NCBI GenBank assembly: GCA_025350685.1
Contig: JANXXK010000116.1
Coordinates: 1-45,659, forward strand
Source: Alphaproteobacteria bacterium
GTDB lineage: Bacteria; Pseudomonadota; Alphaproteobacteria; Caulobacterales; Caulobacteraceae
DNA length: 45,659 nucleotides
Reading direction: 5' to 3'
Below the pieces are notes generated by a model. That model had not been told where the DNA came from. It did no database searches and was given only the letters and a program-made list of their open reading frames with translations. Position numbers and translations under genes: made by a program. Every line of letters starts with the position of its first letter. Position 1 is the stretch's first letter. Shown here piece after piece: positions 1 to 8,283 of the stretch.

Positions 1-1589
1 GCCCGGCCTTCCCAGTAGGGGGCGCGGACCTTGTTGCGCTGGATCTTGCCGGCTTCGGAGCGGGGCAGGTCCGTGACAAAGTCGACGCTGCGCGGGACTT
101 TGAAGGCCGGCAGGTTGGTCCGCGCGAAGGCCAGGATCTCCTGGGCCAGCTTATCGGAGGGCGCATAGCCGTCCTTCAGCATGATCACCGCCTTCACCTG
201 CTCGCCCCACTCGTCGTGCGGGATGCCGACGGTCGAGCTATCGGCGACGGCGTCATGTTTGATCAATTCGTTGTCGATCTCCTGGGGATAGATGTTCACC
301 CCGCCGGAGATGATCGTCTCGGCGTCGCGGCCGGTAAGGAACAGGTAGTCGTCCTCGTCGTAGTAGCCCACGTCGCCCAGGGTGAAGTAGTCGCCGACCC
401 GGCTCTTCTGAGTTTTGGCCTCGTCCTTGTAGTAGGTGAAGCCGCCGCCCGGCGGGAGCTGATGGTAGATCTTGCCCGGCATGCCCGGCGGCAGTTCGTT
501 GAGGTCGTCGTCGAGGATCTTGGAGCCCAGCATGGCCGGGCGCTTGCCGACGCTGCCCGGCTTCTTCAGCCACTCCTCGGCGGAGATCACGAAGCCGGCG
601 CCGCCCTCGGAGCCGGCGTAGTACTCGTTCAGCACCGGGCCGAACCATTCGATCATCGCCAGCTTGACCTCCGGCGGACAGGGCGCGGCACCGTGGACGA
701 TGTACTTCACGTGGCCGATGTCGTGGGCGGCCTTGACTTCGTCAGGCAGGGCCAGCAGGCGCTGGAACATGATCGGGACGAGGTGCATGTGGGTGACGCG
801 CCTGTCGACGATGGTCTTCAGGATCGCCTCGGAATCCCACTTGTCGGAGAATACCAGCTCGCAGCCCGCGCCCATGGCGCCGCGGACGTCGAAGGCGAGC
901 GGCGCGGCGTGATAGGCGGGGCCGGCGCAGAGCTGCACCGAGGTCTCGTGATCGTAGCCGCGCAGGGCATAGAGCCCCTGCACCGGAACCACCGGCTGGG
1001 CGCGGTAGACACCCTTCGGCCGCCCGGTGGTGCCGGAGGTGTACATCATGGCGTTGCCGAGAACCGGGTCGTCGATGTCCGATCCGTCGAGCGGTGCGAG
1101 CGCGGCGTCATAGTCGAGGAAGCCCGCCATCGGGGCGCCGATGGCCACCCGGACCGAGAGGCCGGGGCATTTGGCGGCGGCGGCTTCCGAGGCGGCGACC
1201 CGGACGTCGAAGAAGCCGGCCTTGGCCTCGCAGTCGTTGACGATGTAGGCGATCTCGTCGGCCGTCAGGTGCCAGTTGACCGGGGTGATCCGCCAGCCGG
1301 CGCGCTGGGTCGCGGCCAGCACCTCGACGAACTCGGCGCGGTTGGAACAGACCAGGGCGACCGAGTCGCCGGGCTTCATCCCGTGTTGGCGCAGCAGGCG
1401 CACGATGCGGTTGGCCTGGGCGTTGACCTTGCCCCAGCTATGGGTGGTTCCGTCGGGATCGTGGACGAAGGTCGCCTGCGGCTTCACGTCGGCCCAGACA
1501 GCAATGGTCATGCCGTTCATGCCCGCCGCGCCCAGGCGGTCGTCGAGGCTCACCTCTGCCGAACTCTGGCGATCCTTAACATCGTCCAT
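1..1589 (-). CDS. Acyl-CoA synthetase (AMP-binding), C-terminal end cut by window
   Basis: Activates a carboxylic acid to acyl-AMP and then acyl-CoA (ANL superfamily, fatty-acyl-CoA ligase type). Visible on the minus strand: the P-loop A3 motif YTSGTTGRPKG about a third of the way in, YYAGSEGG, the adenylation motif TGRDAETIISGG, and the C-terminal A10 motif PRSEAGKIQRNK with the catalytic lysine close to the window edge, so only a few residues are missing. Start ATG at 1589 is set by a GGAGG Shine-Dalgarno with a short spacer; the second codon region reads MDDVKDRQ. The substrate cannot be read from the sequence. Long antisense open frames across this stretch are composition artefacts. Confidence 0.93.
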   Translation of the reverse strand, partial: MDDVKDRQSSAEVSLDDRLGAAGMNGMTIAVWADVKPQATFVHDPDGTTHSWGKVNAQANRIVRLLRQHGMKPGDSVALVCSNRAEFVEVLAATQRAGWRITPVNWHLTADEIAYIVNDCEAKAGFFDVRVAASEAAAAKCPGLSVRVAIGAPMAGFLDYDAALAPLDGSDIDDPVLGNAMMYTSGTTGRPKGVYRAQPVVPVQGLYALRGYDHETSVQLCAGPAYHAAPLAFDVRGAMGAGCELVFSDKWDSEAILKTIVDRRVTHMHLVPIMFQRLLALPDEVKAAHDIGHVKYIVHGAAPCPPEVKLAMIEWFGPVLNEYYAGSEGGAGFVISAEEWLKKPGSVGKRPAMLGSKILDDDLNELPPGMPGKIYHQLPPGGGFTYYKDEAKTQKSRVGDYFTLGDVGYYDEDDYLFLTGRDAETIISGGVNIYPQEIDNELIKHDAVADSSTVGIPHDEWGEQVKAVIMLKDGYAPSDKLAQEILAFARTNLPAFKVPRSVDFVTDLPRSEAGKIQRNKVRAPYWEGR

Positions 1590-1725
1590 CAAATCCTCCC
1601 GGCGCCCGACAAATGCGGCGCGATCAATGCCTGCTGCAAGCCGGAAGACGGGATGAAATGATCCGCGCCCGCTGAACCCGGCGGTCTCGCTGGAGCCCTT
1701 TGAGCTCCCTTGTTTTTTCGTCCTT

Positions 1726-1757
1726 GAGCGTGAGGCGTTCAGGAACGCCTCACGCTC
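1726..1757. repeat. Perfect 15-bp inverted repeat (hairpin)
   Basis: The arm GAGCGTGAGGCGTTC (1726-1740) is followed after two bases by its exact complement (1743-1757). A run of six T lies at 1713-1718, on the left side. It therefore becomes an A-run after the hairpin in minus-strand transcripts, the direction of both flanking genes. This makes it a poor intrinsic terminator for them. It may be an operator, an mRNA structure in the acyl-CoA ligase leader, or a dispersed palindrome. Confidence 0.7.
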
Positions 1758-1809
1758 GGGGGCACCATCACATGAGAGAATGCGGGCGACAATTGGGAGC
1801 GGGCGGCGC

Positions 1810-2220
1810 TTAGGGAAAGGTCCTTGAGGCCCAGCGCCAGGCGAGGTAGCCGGCGCTGGCGCCCACGGTGGTGAGGAACGTCCCCCAGCAGATGTCGATG
1901 ACGGTGATGTGGGTGGCCCAGACCTTCAGCGTCGCCTGGTTGGTGAGGTCGTAGGTGGCGTAGGCCATGGCCCCCAGCATCGCGCCGGCCATCGCGGTCT
2001 TGGCCAGGCCCAGGTCCTTGTTGGGCAGGATCGCCAGCATCAGCACGCCCAGGACATAGACCAGGTAGAAGACGACGGCCGCGGGCAGCTTGGGCGCATC
2101 GGCCAGCGCATAGTCGAGCAGCGGGCGATAGACCTTCTGGCCGGCCAGCGTGAGGTAGATGGCGTCGAGGGCGGCGAAGGCGGCGCCGGTGGCCAGATAG
2201 GTGATCAGGTATTTGAGCAT
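1810..2220 (-). CDS. DUF2177 family membrane protein
   Basis: A 136-residue integral membrane protein starting MLKYLITYLATG, with about four hydrophobic helices and the conserved LDAIYL and TYDLTNQATL segments typical of DUF2177. The start at 2220 is chosen over an upstream in-frame ATG at 2265 because that one lies inside the preceding methyltransferase, and GAGGGG sits just before 2220. It is the last gene of a three-gene minus-strand run with the CFA-synthase-like methyltransferase (8 bp gap) and the DUF1295 protein. Molecular function is unknown; the setting suggests a role in membrane lipid modification. Confidence 0.9.
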   Translation of the reverse strand: MLKYLITYLATGAAFAALDAIYLTLAGQKVYRPLLDYALADAPKLPAAVVFYLVYVLGVLMLAILPNKDLGLAKTAMAGAMLGAMAYATYDLTNQATLKVWATHITVIDICWGTFLTTVGASAGYLAWRWASRTFP

Positions 2221-2228
2221 GGAACCCC

Positions 2229-3254
2229 TCACGCAGGCCGCATCCGGTAGTGGCTGACGCCCCACTCGGCGCCGCCGCGGTGGCCGAAGAGGCCGGCTGT
2301 TGCCAGGAAGAACAGCCGCCAGCGGCGATGCCAGAGCGTGGCCTTGTCGCCATAGACCTCACGCAGCAGCGGGCGGATCGCAGCGACATTGCGGTCGTAG
2401 TTTGCCAGCCAGTGCAGCGCGGTCTGCTCATAGTGGCTGCCACTCCAGCGCCAGTCCGCCTCGACGGCGAACAGGTCGGGGAACTGGCGCATCAGGTTGT
2501 GGCTGGGCATCACCCCGCCGGCGAAGAAGTGCTGGGCGATCCAGTCGGCCTCGTTGTCGATGTCGAAGCGGTAGGGGCCGGTCTTGTGAGTGAAGACGTG
2601 GATGAACAGCCGCCCGTCCGGCTTCAGCCAGCCCCTCACCCGGGTGAGCAGGGCGCGCCAGTTGGCCATGTGCTCGAACATCTCGACGGAAACGACGCGG
2701 TCAAACTCGCCGTCCGCAGGATGGAAGTCGTTCATGTCGCAGGTGATGACCTCCAGGTTGCTCAGGCCGCGTTCCTGGGCCCGGGCGAGAATGAAGGCCC
2801 GCTGGCTGGCGGAATTGGAGACCGATCTGATTTGCGAATTGGGGAAGGCCTCAGCCATCCACAGCGACAGCGATCCCCAGCCGCAGCCGAGCTCCAGGAT
2901 GCGCTGGCCATCGTGCAAGTCGGCGTGGGCGACGGTCTCGGCCAGCGCCCGGTCCTCGGCCTGGGCCAGGGTCTCGCCGGGCGCATAGAGGCAGGAGGAG
3001 TACTTCAGGCGCGGGCCGAGGCAGGCCTCGAACAAGGCGGCGGGAACCTCGTAGTGCTGTTCATTGGCCGCGTCGGTGTGCTCGGCGATCGGTCGGGCGG
3101 CCATCTCGCGGGCGAAGGCGGCGTCGGCGTCCGGGCCGGCCGCGGCGGCCTGGCGGCGCGCGCCGGAAACCAGGAGCTGGATCGCCCCCTTGCGCACCGG
3201 ATCGGGAAGCGGTGCGCCCTCGAAGGCCAGCAGGGCGGTGGTGACGAGACTCAT
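2229..3254 (-). CDS. Cyclopropane-fatty-acyl-phospholipid synthase-like methyltransferase
   Basis: SAM-dependent methyltransferase of the CFA synthase family, which methylates the double bond of acyl chains in membrane phospholipids. Seen: the family motif KYSSCLYAPGETL (residues about 84-96), SAM-binding ELGCGWG (121-127), and the MFEHM motif with the downstream His/Tyr-rich C-terminus. At 341 residues it is shorter at the N-terminus than E. coli Cfa (about 380) and closer to the methylases of furan fatty-acid loci (UfaM type). It lies 13 bp after the DUF1295 gene and 8 bp before DUF2177, so probably one transcript. Product could be a cyclopropane, a methyl-branched or a furan-precursor lipid; sequence alone does not decide. 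Confidence 0.9.
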   Translation of the reverse strand: MSLVTTALLAFEGAPLPDPVRKGAIQLLVSGARRQAAAAGPDADAAFAREMAARPIAEHTDAANEQHYEVPAALFEACLGPRLKYSSCLYAPGETLAQAEDRALAETVAHADLHDGQRILELGCGWGSLSLWMAEAFPNSQIRSVSNSASQRAFILARAQERGLSNLEVITCDMNDFHPADGEFDRVVSVEMFEHMANWRALLTRVRGWLKPDGRLFIHVFTHKTGPYRFDIDNEADWIAQHFFAGGVMPSHNLMRQFPDLFAVEADWRWSGSHYEQTALHWLANYDRNVAAIRPLLREVYGDKATLWHRRWRLFFLATAGLFGHRGGAEWGVSHYRMRPA

Positions 3255-3267
3255 GCGGACAACGACC

Positions 3268-4092
3268 TCAGGCGGCTTTGGGGGGAAGGGGCACGAAGGC
3301 GCTGACCCGGCGCTGGTAGTCGCGGTAGGCCTCGCCCTTGGACTTGAGCTGGGCGGCCTCCAGCGGCGGGATGCCGGAGACGCGGGTGAGCAGGATGAAC
3401 ATCACCGCCGCGGCCGTGAAGCTGAGCCAGGTGGCCGGGTGGGCGGGGTCAAAGGCGATCATCGGATAGGCCAGCCATCCGGCCCATTCGAAGAAGTAAT
3501 TGGGGTGGCGCGACCAGCCCCACAGGCCGGCGTCGCAGACCTTGCCCTTGTTCGCCGGGGCGGCCTTGAAGGCCTTCATCTGGGCGTCGGCCAGACCCTC
3601 GCCGAGGATCGCGGCGATCAGGACCGCCACGCCCAGCACGTCGCGCAACCCGATCACCGGGGCTGGAACGCGAGCTGCCGTGAGCACCGAGAGCGCGAGC
3701 AGGGCCGCGGCCGGCGCTTGGGGCAGGGTCACGAACAGCATGTTCCGCCCATAGGCCGGCCCCCAGTCCTTGCGGAACTGGGCGTAGCGCGGGTCCTCCG
3801 GATGGCCGGCGACGCGGGGCGCCAGATAGGCCCCCAGGCGGACTGCCCAGAGCGCGACAAGCGCAGCCACCAGCCACTGCCGCGGGTGCGGCGCATAGGC
3901 GGCATCCAGCGGGAACAGGGCCGCGCCGGCCAGCGTTCCTCCGGTTCCGAATGTCCAGAAGACGTCGGTCCAGCCGCCATTGCCGCGCCTAAGCCCGTAG
4001 GCCCAGGCGGCGACCATGACGCCGGTCATGACGATGAGCACAGTCAGGGTCAGGCCTACGATCATGCGCGATCCACTTTCCACTGAACTCAT
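3268..4092 (-). CDS. DUF1295 / steroid 5-alpha-reductase-like membrane protein
   Basis: A 274-residue polytopic membrane protein with the C-terminal signature WSRHPNYFFEW found in DUF1295 and 5-alpha-reductase/isoprenylcysteine methyltransferase-like proteins, which bind NADPH or SAM in their C-terminal helices. Six or seven hydrophobic segments are visible. The first ATG (4092) has no clear ribosome site; an internal ATG at 4065 (MIVGLTLTV) starts at the first membrane helix and has a weak GTGGA, so the protein may be nine residues shorter. First gene of the minus-strand run, divergent from the FAD-oxidoreductase gene. Probably a reductase or lipid-modifying enzyme; substrate unknown. Confidence 0.88.
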   Translation of the reverse strand: MSSVESGSRMIVGLTLTVLIVMTGVMVAAWAYGLRRGNGGWTDVFWTFGTGGTLAGAALFPLDAAYAPHPRQWLVAALVALWAVRLGAYLAPRVAGHPEDPRYAQFRKDWGPAYGRNMLFVTLPQAPAAALLALSVLTAARVPAPVIGLRDVLGVAVLIAAILGEGLADAQMKAFKAAPANKGKVCDAGLWGWSRHPNYFFEWAGWLAYPMIAFDPAHPATWLSFTAAAVMFILLTRVSGIPPLEAAQLKSKGEAYRDYQRRVSAFVPLPPKAA

Positions 4093-4198
4093 ACGCGATC
4101 ACACCCTGGCCCGGATGCATCCGCCCGGTGAAGCCTTCCGTAGACCTTGGAGTGCGCGCTGGGCGATGGCGCGCCTCCGGTTGACCAAGAGGTAGGGT

Positions 4199-5545
4199 GT
4201 GTTCGATTCGGAAGAGCGGCGGCTGCGGATCGCGGTCGTGGGCGGCGGCATTGGCGGACTGTCGGCGGCGTGGCTGCTGTCGCAGCGCCACGATGTGGTC
4301 CTGTTCGAAGCCGAACCGCGCCTGGGCGGCCACGCCAACACCACCGAGGCGCCGGGGCTGAAGGGTCCCGTGCCGGTCGACACCGGCTTCATCGTCTTCA
4401 ACGAGCCCAACTACCCCAATTTCACCGCCATGCTCGCGCACCTGGGCGTGGAGACCATTCCCGCCGACATGGCGCTCTCGGTCAGCCTGGACGACGGCAA
4501 GTTCGAATATTCCAGCTTCGGGATGAGCGGCATGTTCGCCCAGCTGTCGAATATCTTCTCCGCGCGGTTCTGGCTGATGCTGCGCGACGTGACCCGCTTC
4601 TATCGGCACGGGCCGAAGGACCTGGCGGGGCTCGAGGCGCCGCTGACCTCGCTCGACGACTATCTGAAGGAGAAGGGCTACTGCCAGGCGTTCCGCGACG
4701 ATCACCTGCTGCCTCAGGCCGCGGCGATCTGGTCGACGCCGCTGGCCGCCATCGGCGCCTATCCGGCCGCCGCCCTGATCCGGTTTTTCCAGAACCACGG
4801 GATGATGTCGATCTTCGGCCGGGGACTGTGGCGCACCGTGGCCGGCGGCAGCCGATCCTATGTCCGCGAGTTGGCCAAAGCTTTCCAGGGCGAGACCCGC
4901 GCCGCGCACCGGGTGACCAGCGTGCGGCGCGTCGCCGACGGGGCCGAGGTGCGCGACGCCTCGGGCCGCGTGGAGCGCTTCGACGAGGTGGTGATCGCCA
5001 CCCACGGCGACACGGCGCTGGCCCTGCTGGAAGACCCGACGCCGGAGGAGAAGCGCCTGCTGGGCGCCTTCAAATACAGCCGCAACCTGACGGTGCTGCA
5101 CACCGACGCCAGCCTGATGCCCAGGCGCAAGGCGGCCTGGACCAGCTGGAACCACATCGGCCGGCGGGAGAACCCCGAGGACGGCTGCGTCACCTACTGG
5201 ATGAACCGGCTGCAGAGCCTGAAGGACGCGCCGGACCTGTTCGTGACGCTGAAGCCGACGCGGCCGATCGCGCCGGAGAGCGTGATCAGGACCGAGGTCT
5301 ATGAGCACCCGCTGTTCGACGCGGGCGCCATTGCCGCCCAGCGGGAGATCTGGAGCCTGCAGGGCACGCGCTCGACCTGGTTCTGCGGCTCCTATTTCGG
5401 CCACGGTTTCCACGAGGACGCGCTGCAATCCGGCCTGGCGGTGGCCGAGCAACTGGGCGGCGCGTGTCGCCCTTGGCGTGTGGCCGACGAGAGCGGTCGC
5501 ATCCACGTGGCTGCGCCGCGGGGCGCGGTCGAGGCCGCCGCGTGA
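4199..5545 (+). CDS. FAD-dependent amine-oxidase-like oxidoreductase (COG2907 type)
   Basis: A 448-residue NAD(P)/FAD-binding protein with an N-terminal Rossmann motif VGGGIGGLSAAW (residues 14-25), an ERHD-type FAD contact EAEPRLGGHA, and a C-terminal FAD motif around FCGSYFGHGFHEDAL. Starts with GTG at 4199, preceded by GAGG with six-base spacing. Overlaps the DUF1365 gene by one base (TGATG), so translation is coupled. This family always travels with DUF1365 and CFA-synthase-like genes; in Rhodobacter sphaeroides furan fatty-acid synthesis a homologue acts as an acyl-chain desaturase (UfaD). A desaturase or oxidase acting on the methylated acyl chain is the most likely role here, by analogy only. 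Confidence 0.9.
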   Translation: MFDSEERRLRIAVVGGGIGGLSAAWLLSQRHDVVLFEAEPRLGGHANTTEAPGLKGPVPVDTGFIVFNEPNYPNFTAMLAHLGVETIPADMALSVSLDDGKFEYSSFGMSGMFAQLSNIFSARFWLMLRDVTRFYRHGPKDLAGLEAPLTSLDDYLKEKGYCQAFRDDHLLPQAAAIWSTPLAAIGAYPAAALIRFFQNHGMMSIFGRGLWRTVAGGSRSYVRELAKAFQGETRAAHRVTSVRRVADGAEVRDASGRVERFDEVVIATHGDTALALLEDPTPEEKRLLGAFKYSRNLTVLHTDASLMPRRKAAWTSWNHIGRRENPEDGCVTYWMNRLQSLKDAPDLFVTLKPTRPIAPESVIRTEVYEHPLFDAGAIAAQREIWSLQGTRSTWFCGSYFGHGFHEDALQSGLAVAEQLGGACRPWRVADESGRIHVAAPRGAVEAAA

Positions 5546-6330
5546 TGACGGCTTGCGGCCTCTATACGGGCCTGGTCAGCCACCGCCGCGTGAGGCCGCG
5601 CGAGCACAGGCTGGCCTACAAGGTCTTCATGCTGCTGATCGACCTGGACGAGCTGCCAGGCCTGAAGCTGAAGACCCTGGGGATCGGCCGCTTCAACCTG
5701 TTCGGCTTCGATCCGCGGAAGTTCGGCCCAGATTCGACAGAGGGGGGCTCCGGCCAGCCGTTGAAGGCCCAGATCGAGGCGACGCTGGCCGACGCTGGAA
5801 TCGCGCACGGCGGCCCGATCCGCATGCTGGCCATGCCACAGATCCTCGGCCGGGTGTTCAATCCGCTGACGGTCTACTTCTGCCACGCCGCCGACGGAGC
5901 GCTGAGCGCGATCCTCTATGAGGTGAACAACACCTTCGGCGAGCGGCACAGCTACCTGATCCCGGCGCCCAACGCCGCGCTCGTGCGCCAGACCTGCGCC
6001 AAGGCTTTCTACGTCTCGCCGTTCATGGACATGGATCTTTCTTACGCCTTCCGGATCCTGCGGCCCGAGGAGCAGGTGATGGTTGCGGTCGACGTGGACG
6101 ACGCCCAGGGCCGGCTGCTGACCGCGAGCTTCGCCGGGGAGCGGCGCGAGCTGACCGATGGCAATCTGCTGCGCGCCTGGCTGAGCCATCCCTGGATGAG
6201 CCTGGGCGTGGTCGTGGCGATCCACTGGGAAGCGCTGTTCATCTGGCTGAAGGGCGAGAAGGTGCGGGTGCGTCCGCCCAAGCCCTCGCGTGCCGTGACC
6301 GTGGCGCCCCAGGCGAAACTGGCGGCCTAG
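5545..6330 (+). CDS. DUF1365 family protein
   Basis: A 261-residue protein starting MTACGLYTGLVSHRR, with the conserved HRLAYKVFMLLIDLDEL and FNPLTVYFCH segments of DUF1365. The ATG at 5545 overlaps the upstream stop by one base; in-frame starts further upstream lie inside the FAD-oxidoreductase gene and are rejected. No catalytic residues are assigned for the family. The recurrent pairing with the FAD oxidoreductase and CFA-synthase-like methyltransferase in proteobacterial stress-induced lipid loci implies a role in the same membrane fatty-acid modification, probably at the inner face of the membrane. Confidence 0.9.
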   Translation: MTACGLYTGLVSHRRVRPREHRLAYKVFMLLIDLDELPGLKLKTLGIGRFNLFGFDPRKFGPDSTEGGSGQPLKAQIEATLADAGIAHGGPIRMLAMPQILGRVFNPLTVYFCHAADGALSAILYEVNNTFGERHSYLIPAPNAALVRQTCAKAFYVSPFMDMDLSYAFRILRPEEQVMVAVDVDDAQGRLLTASFAGERRELTDGNLLRAWLSHPWMSLGVVVAIHWEALFIWLKGEKVRVRPPKPSRAVTVAPQAKLAA

Positions 6331-6396
6331 CCAAAAGACCTTGGCGCGGGTCGGCCTCGCGCTCAGAATACGCCGCACAGCAATTGGAAACTCGGG

Positions 6397-8283
6397 ATGA
6401 GTGATTCGCCCCCCACGGGGCGGGGTGCGGCCCCGTCTGTGGCCCCATCTGTGGCCCCGCCTGTGAATGGGCCTGCGGCGCCGATCCTTGACGTCTCGGC
6501 CATGCCGCGGGTGCTGGCCCGGATCGCCGGGCTGGCCATGCGCTATCCGTGGCGCGTGGGGCTGACCATCCTGACGTCCCTCCTGGCGGCGGTGGCCAGC
6601 CTGATGCTGCCCCGGTTGATCGGCCGCTCCATCGACCAGGCGCACCACCTGCTGGCGGCCGGTTCAGCCAATTCCGACGCCGCACAGGCAGCCCTGTTGT
6701 GGACCGCCGGCCTGGTGATCGCCGCCACTCTGGCGCGCGGGTTCCTGACCATGTGGGCGGGTTACCTCGGGGAGTACCTCAGCCAGAAGGTCGCGCTGGA
6801 CCTCAGGCGAGCCTATTTCCAGCAGCTGCAGCGGCTGTCGTTCGGCTTCCACGACAAGATCCACTCCGGCGACCTGATCACCCGCGGCATGCTCGACCTG
6901 GAGGGTACGCGGGCGTTCATCCAGGGGGCGATGGTCCCGGCCCTGTCGCTGACCCTGCTGATCGGATTCGCGGCCTGGATGATGATCTCCGCCGATCCGG
7001 TGATGGCCGCGATCGGGCTCGGCTTCACGCCGATCGCCGGGGTGGCGCTGGCGCGGATGGGGTTCCGGCTGCGGGTCACCTGGCTCAGGGTCCAGCAGCT
7101 GATGTCGATCCTGACGCTGACCATGGAAGAGAACCTGCAGGGCATCCGCGTGGTCCGCGCCTTCGCCGGTCGCGCCTTTGAGCTGGGCAAGTTCGACGCC
7201 GCCTCGCAGGAGGTGCTGGAGCACCAGTATCGGCGTATCACGCTCAGGTTCCGGGGCGTCGCCTGGATGCAGGCGAGCTACTACGCCTCGCTGGGCGCCT
7301 TGCTCTGGTACGGCGGGACCAAGGTGCTGGACGGGCGGATGACGGTCGGCGGTTTGACCAGCTTTGTCATCTACATGTCGCTTCTGCAGGCGCCGATCCG
7401 CCAGGTGGCGATGATCTTCAACGCCATGGCGCGGGCGACCTCGTCGGGTGGGCGGCTGTTCGAGGTGCTGGACCTGAAGCCGGAGATCGCCGACCGGCCT
7501 GGGGCTACGGCGCTGGTGGCCCCGCAGGGCGTGCTGCGCTTCGAGCATGTCGGTTTCCGCTATGATGCTGGCGGCAAGCAGGTTCTCAGCGACATTTCCT
7601 TCGAGGTGCGGCCGGGCCGCACCCTGGGCGTCGTCGGCCCGCCGGGGTCGGGCAAGTCGACCATCGCCAACCTCATCCCGCGCTTCTACGACGTCAGCGA
7701 GGGGCGCATCACCATCGACGGGATCGACATCCGAGACGTAACGCTGGCCTCCTTGCGCGAATACGTCGGGCTGGTGCAGCAGGAGGCGTTCCTGTTCGAC
7801 GCCTCGGTGGGCCACAACGTCGCCTACGCCGATCCGTGGGCGGAGGATGAGCGGATCGTCGGCGCCGCCAAGACCGCCCAGATCCACGAGCATATCGCCA
7901 GCCTGCCCGCCGACTACGAGACCCGGGTCGGCGAGCGCGGGGTGGCGCTCTCCGGCGGCCAGCGGCAGCGGATGAGCATCGCGCGCGGCGTGGTGCCGGG
8001 GCCCGGGATCATGATCTTCGACGACTCCACGGCGGCCATCGACGCGGTCACCGAGCGCCGGGTGCGCGAGAACCTCAGCCACGCCACGGCGACCAAGGCG
8101 ACGGTGATCATCGCGCATCGCCTGTCGTCGCTGATGCATGCGGACGAGATCATCGTGCTGGACGACGGGCGGATCGTGGAACGCGGCGACCATGCCTCGC
8201 TGGTCGCCGCCGGCGGGACCTACGCCGAGCTGTTCGAACTGCAGAGCCGCACGACCTCGGGCGAGCTGGAGGCGGCGGAATGA
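6397..8283 (+). CDS. ABC exporter half-transporter with degenerate ATP site
   Basis: A 628-residue fused membrane-domain/ATPase exporter (ABCB/MsbA type). The N-terminal 45 residues are Pro/Ala-rich, followed by six membrane helices (about 55-350). The nucleotide-binding domain shows Walker A GPPGSGKST (K420), signature LSGGQ (518-522), Walker B IMIFDD (D542) and the switch His in IIAHR. The catalytic Glu after Walker B is replaced by Asp (D543, FDDS instead of LDEA). The stop overlaps the start of the next half-transporter by four bases (ATGA), so the two are co-translated and probably form a heterodimer. Exported substrate unknown; drug or lipid export are both possible. Confidence 0.93.
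   Translation: MSDSPPTGRGAAPSVAPSVAPPVNGPAAPILDVSAMPRVLARIAGLAMRYPWRVGLTILTSLLAAVASLMLPRLIGRSIDQAHHLLAAGSANSDAAQAALLWTAGLVIAATLARGFLTMWAGYLGEYLSQKVALDLRRAYFQQLQRLSFGFHDKIHSGDLITRGMLDLEGTRAFIQGAMVPALSLTLLIGFAAWMMISADPVMAAIGLGFTPIAGVALARMGFRLRVTWLRVQQLMSILTLTMEENLQGIRVVRAFAGRAFELGKFDAASQEVLEHQYRRITLRFRGVAWMQASYYASLGALLWYGGTKVLDGRMTVGGLTSFVIYMSLLQAPIRQVAMIFNAMARATSSGGRLFEVLDLKPEIADRPGATALVAPQGVLRFEHVGFRYDAGGKQVLSDISFEVRPGRTLGVVGPPGSGKSTIANLIPRFYDVSEGRITIDGIDIRDVTLASLREYVGLVQQEAFLFDASVGHNVAYADPWAEDERIVGAAKTAQIHEHIASLPADYETRVGERGVALSGGQRQRMSIARGVVPGPGIMIFDDSTAAIDAVTERRVRENLSHATATKATVIIAHRLSSLMHADEIIVLDDGRIVERGDHASLVAAGGTYAELFELQSRTTSGELEAAE

Noticed and set aside
1713-1757. Intrinsic terminator for the DUF2177 operon
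   Set aside because: The hairpin is strong but the T-run is upstream on plus, so minus transcripts would have an A-run after the stem.
4093-4198. ECF-sigma promoter in the divergent region of the lipid island
   Set aside because: TGATC and TTGACC occur, but both are too close to the start codons to act as -35 elements and no matching -10 is visible.
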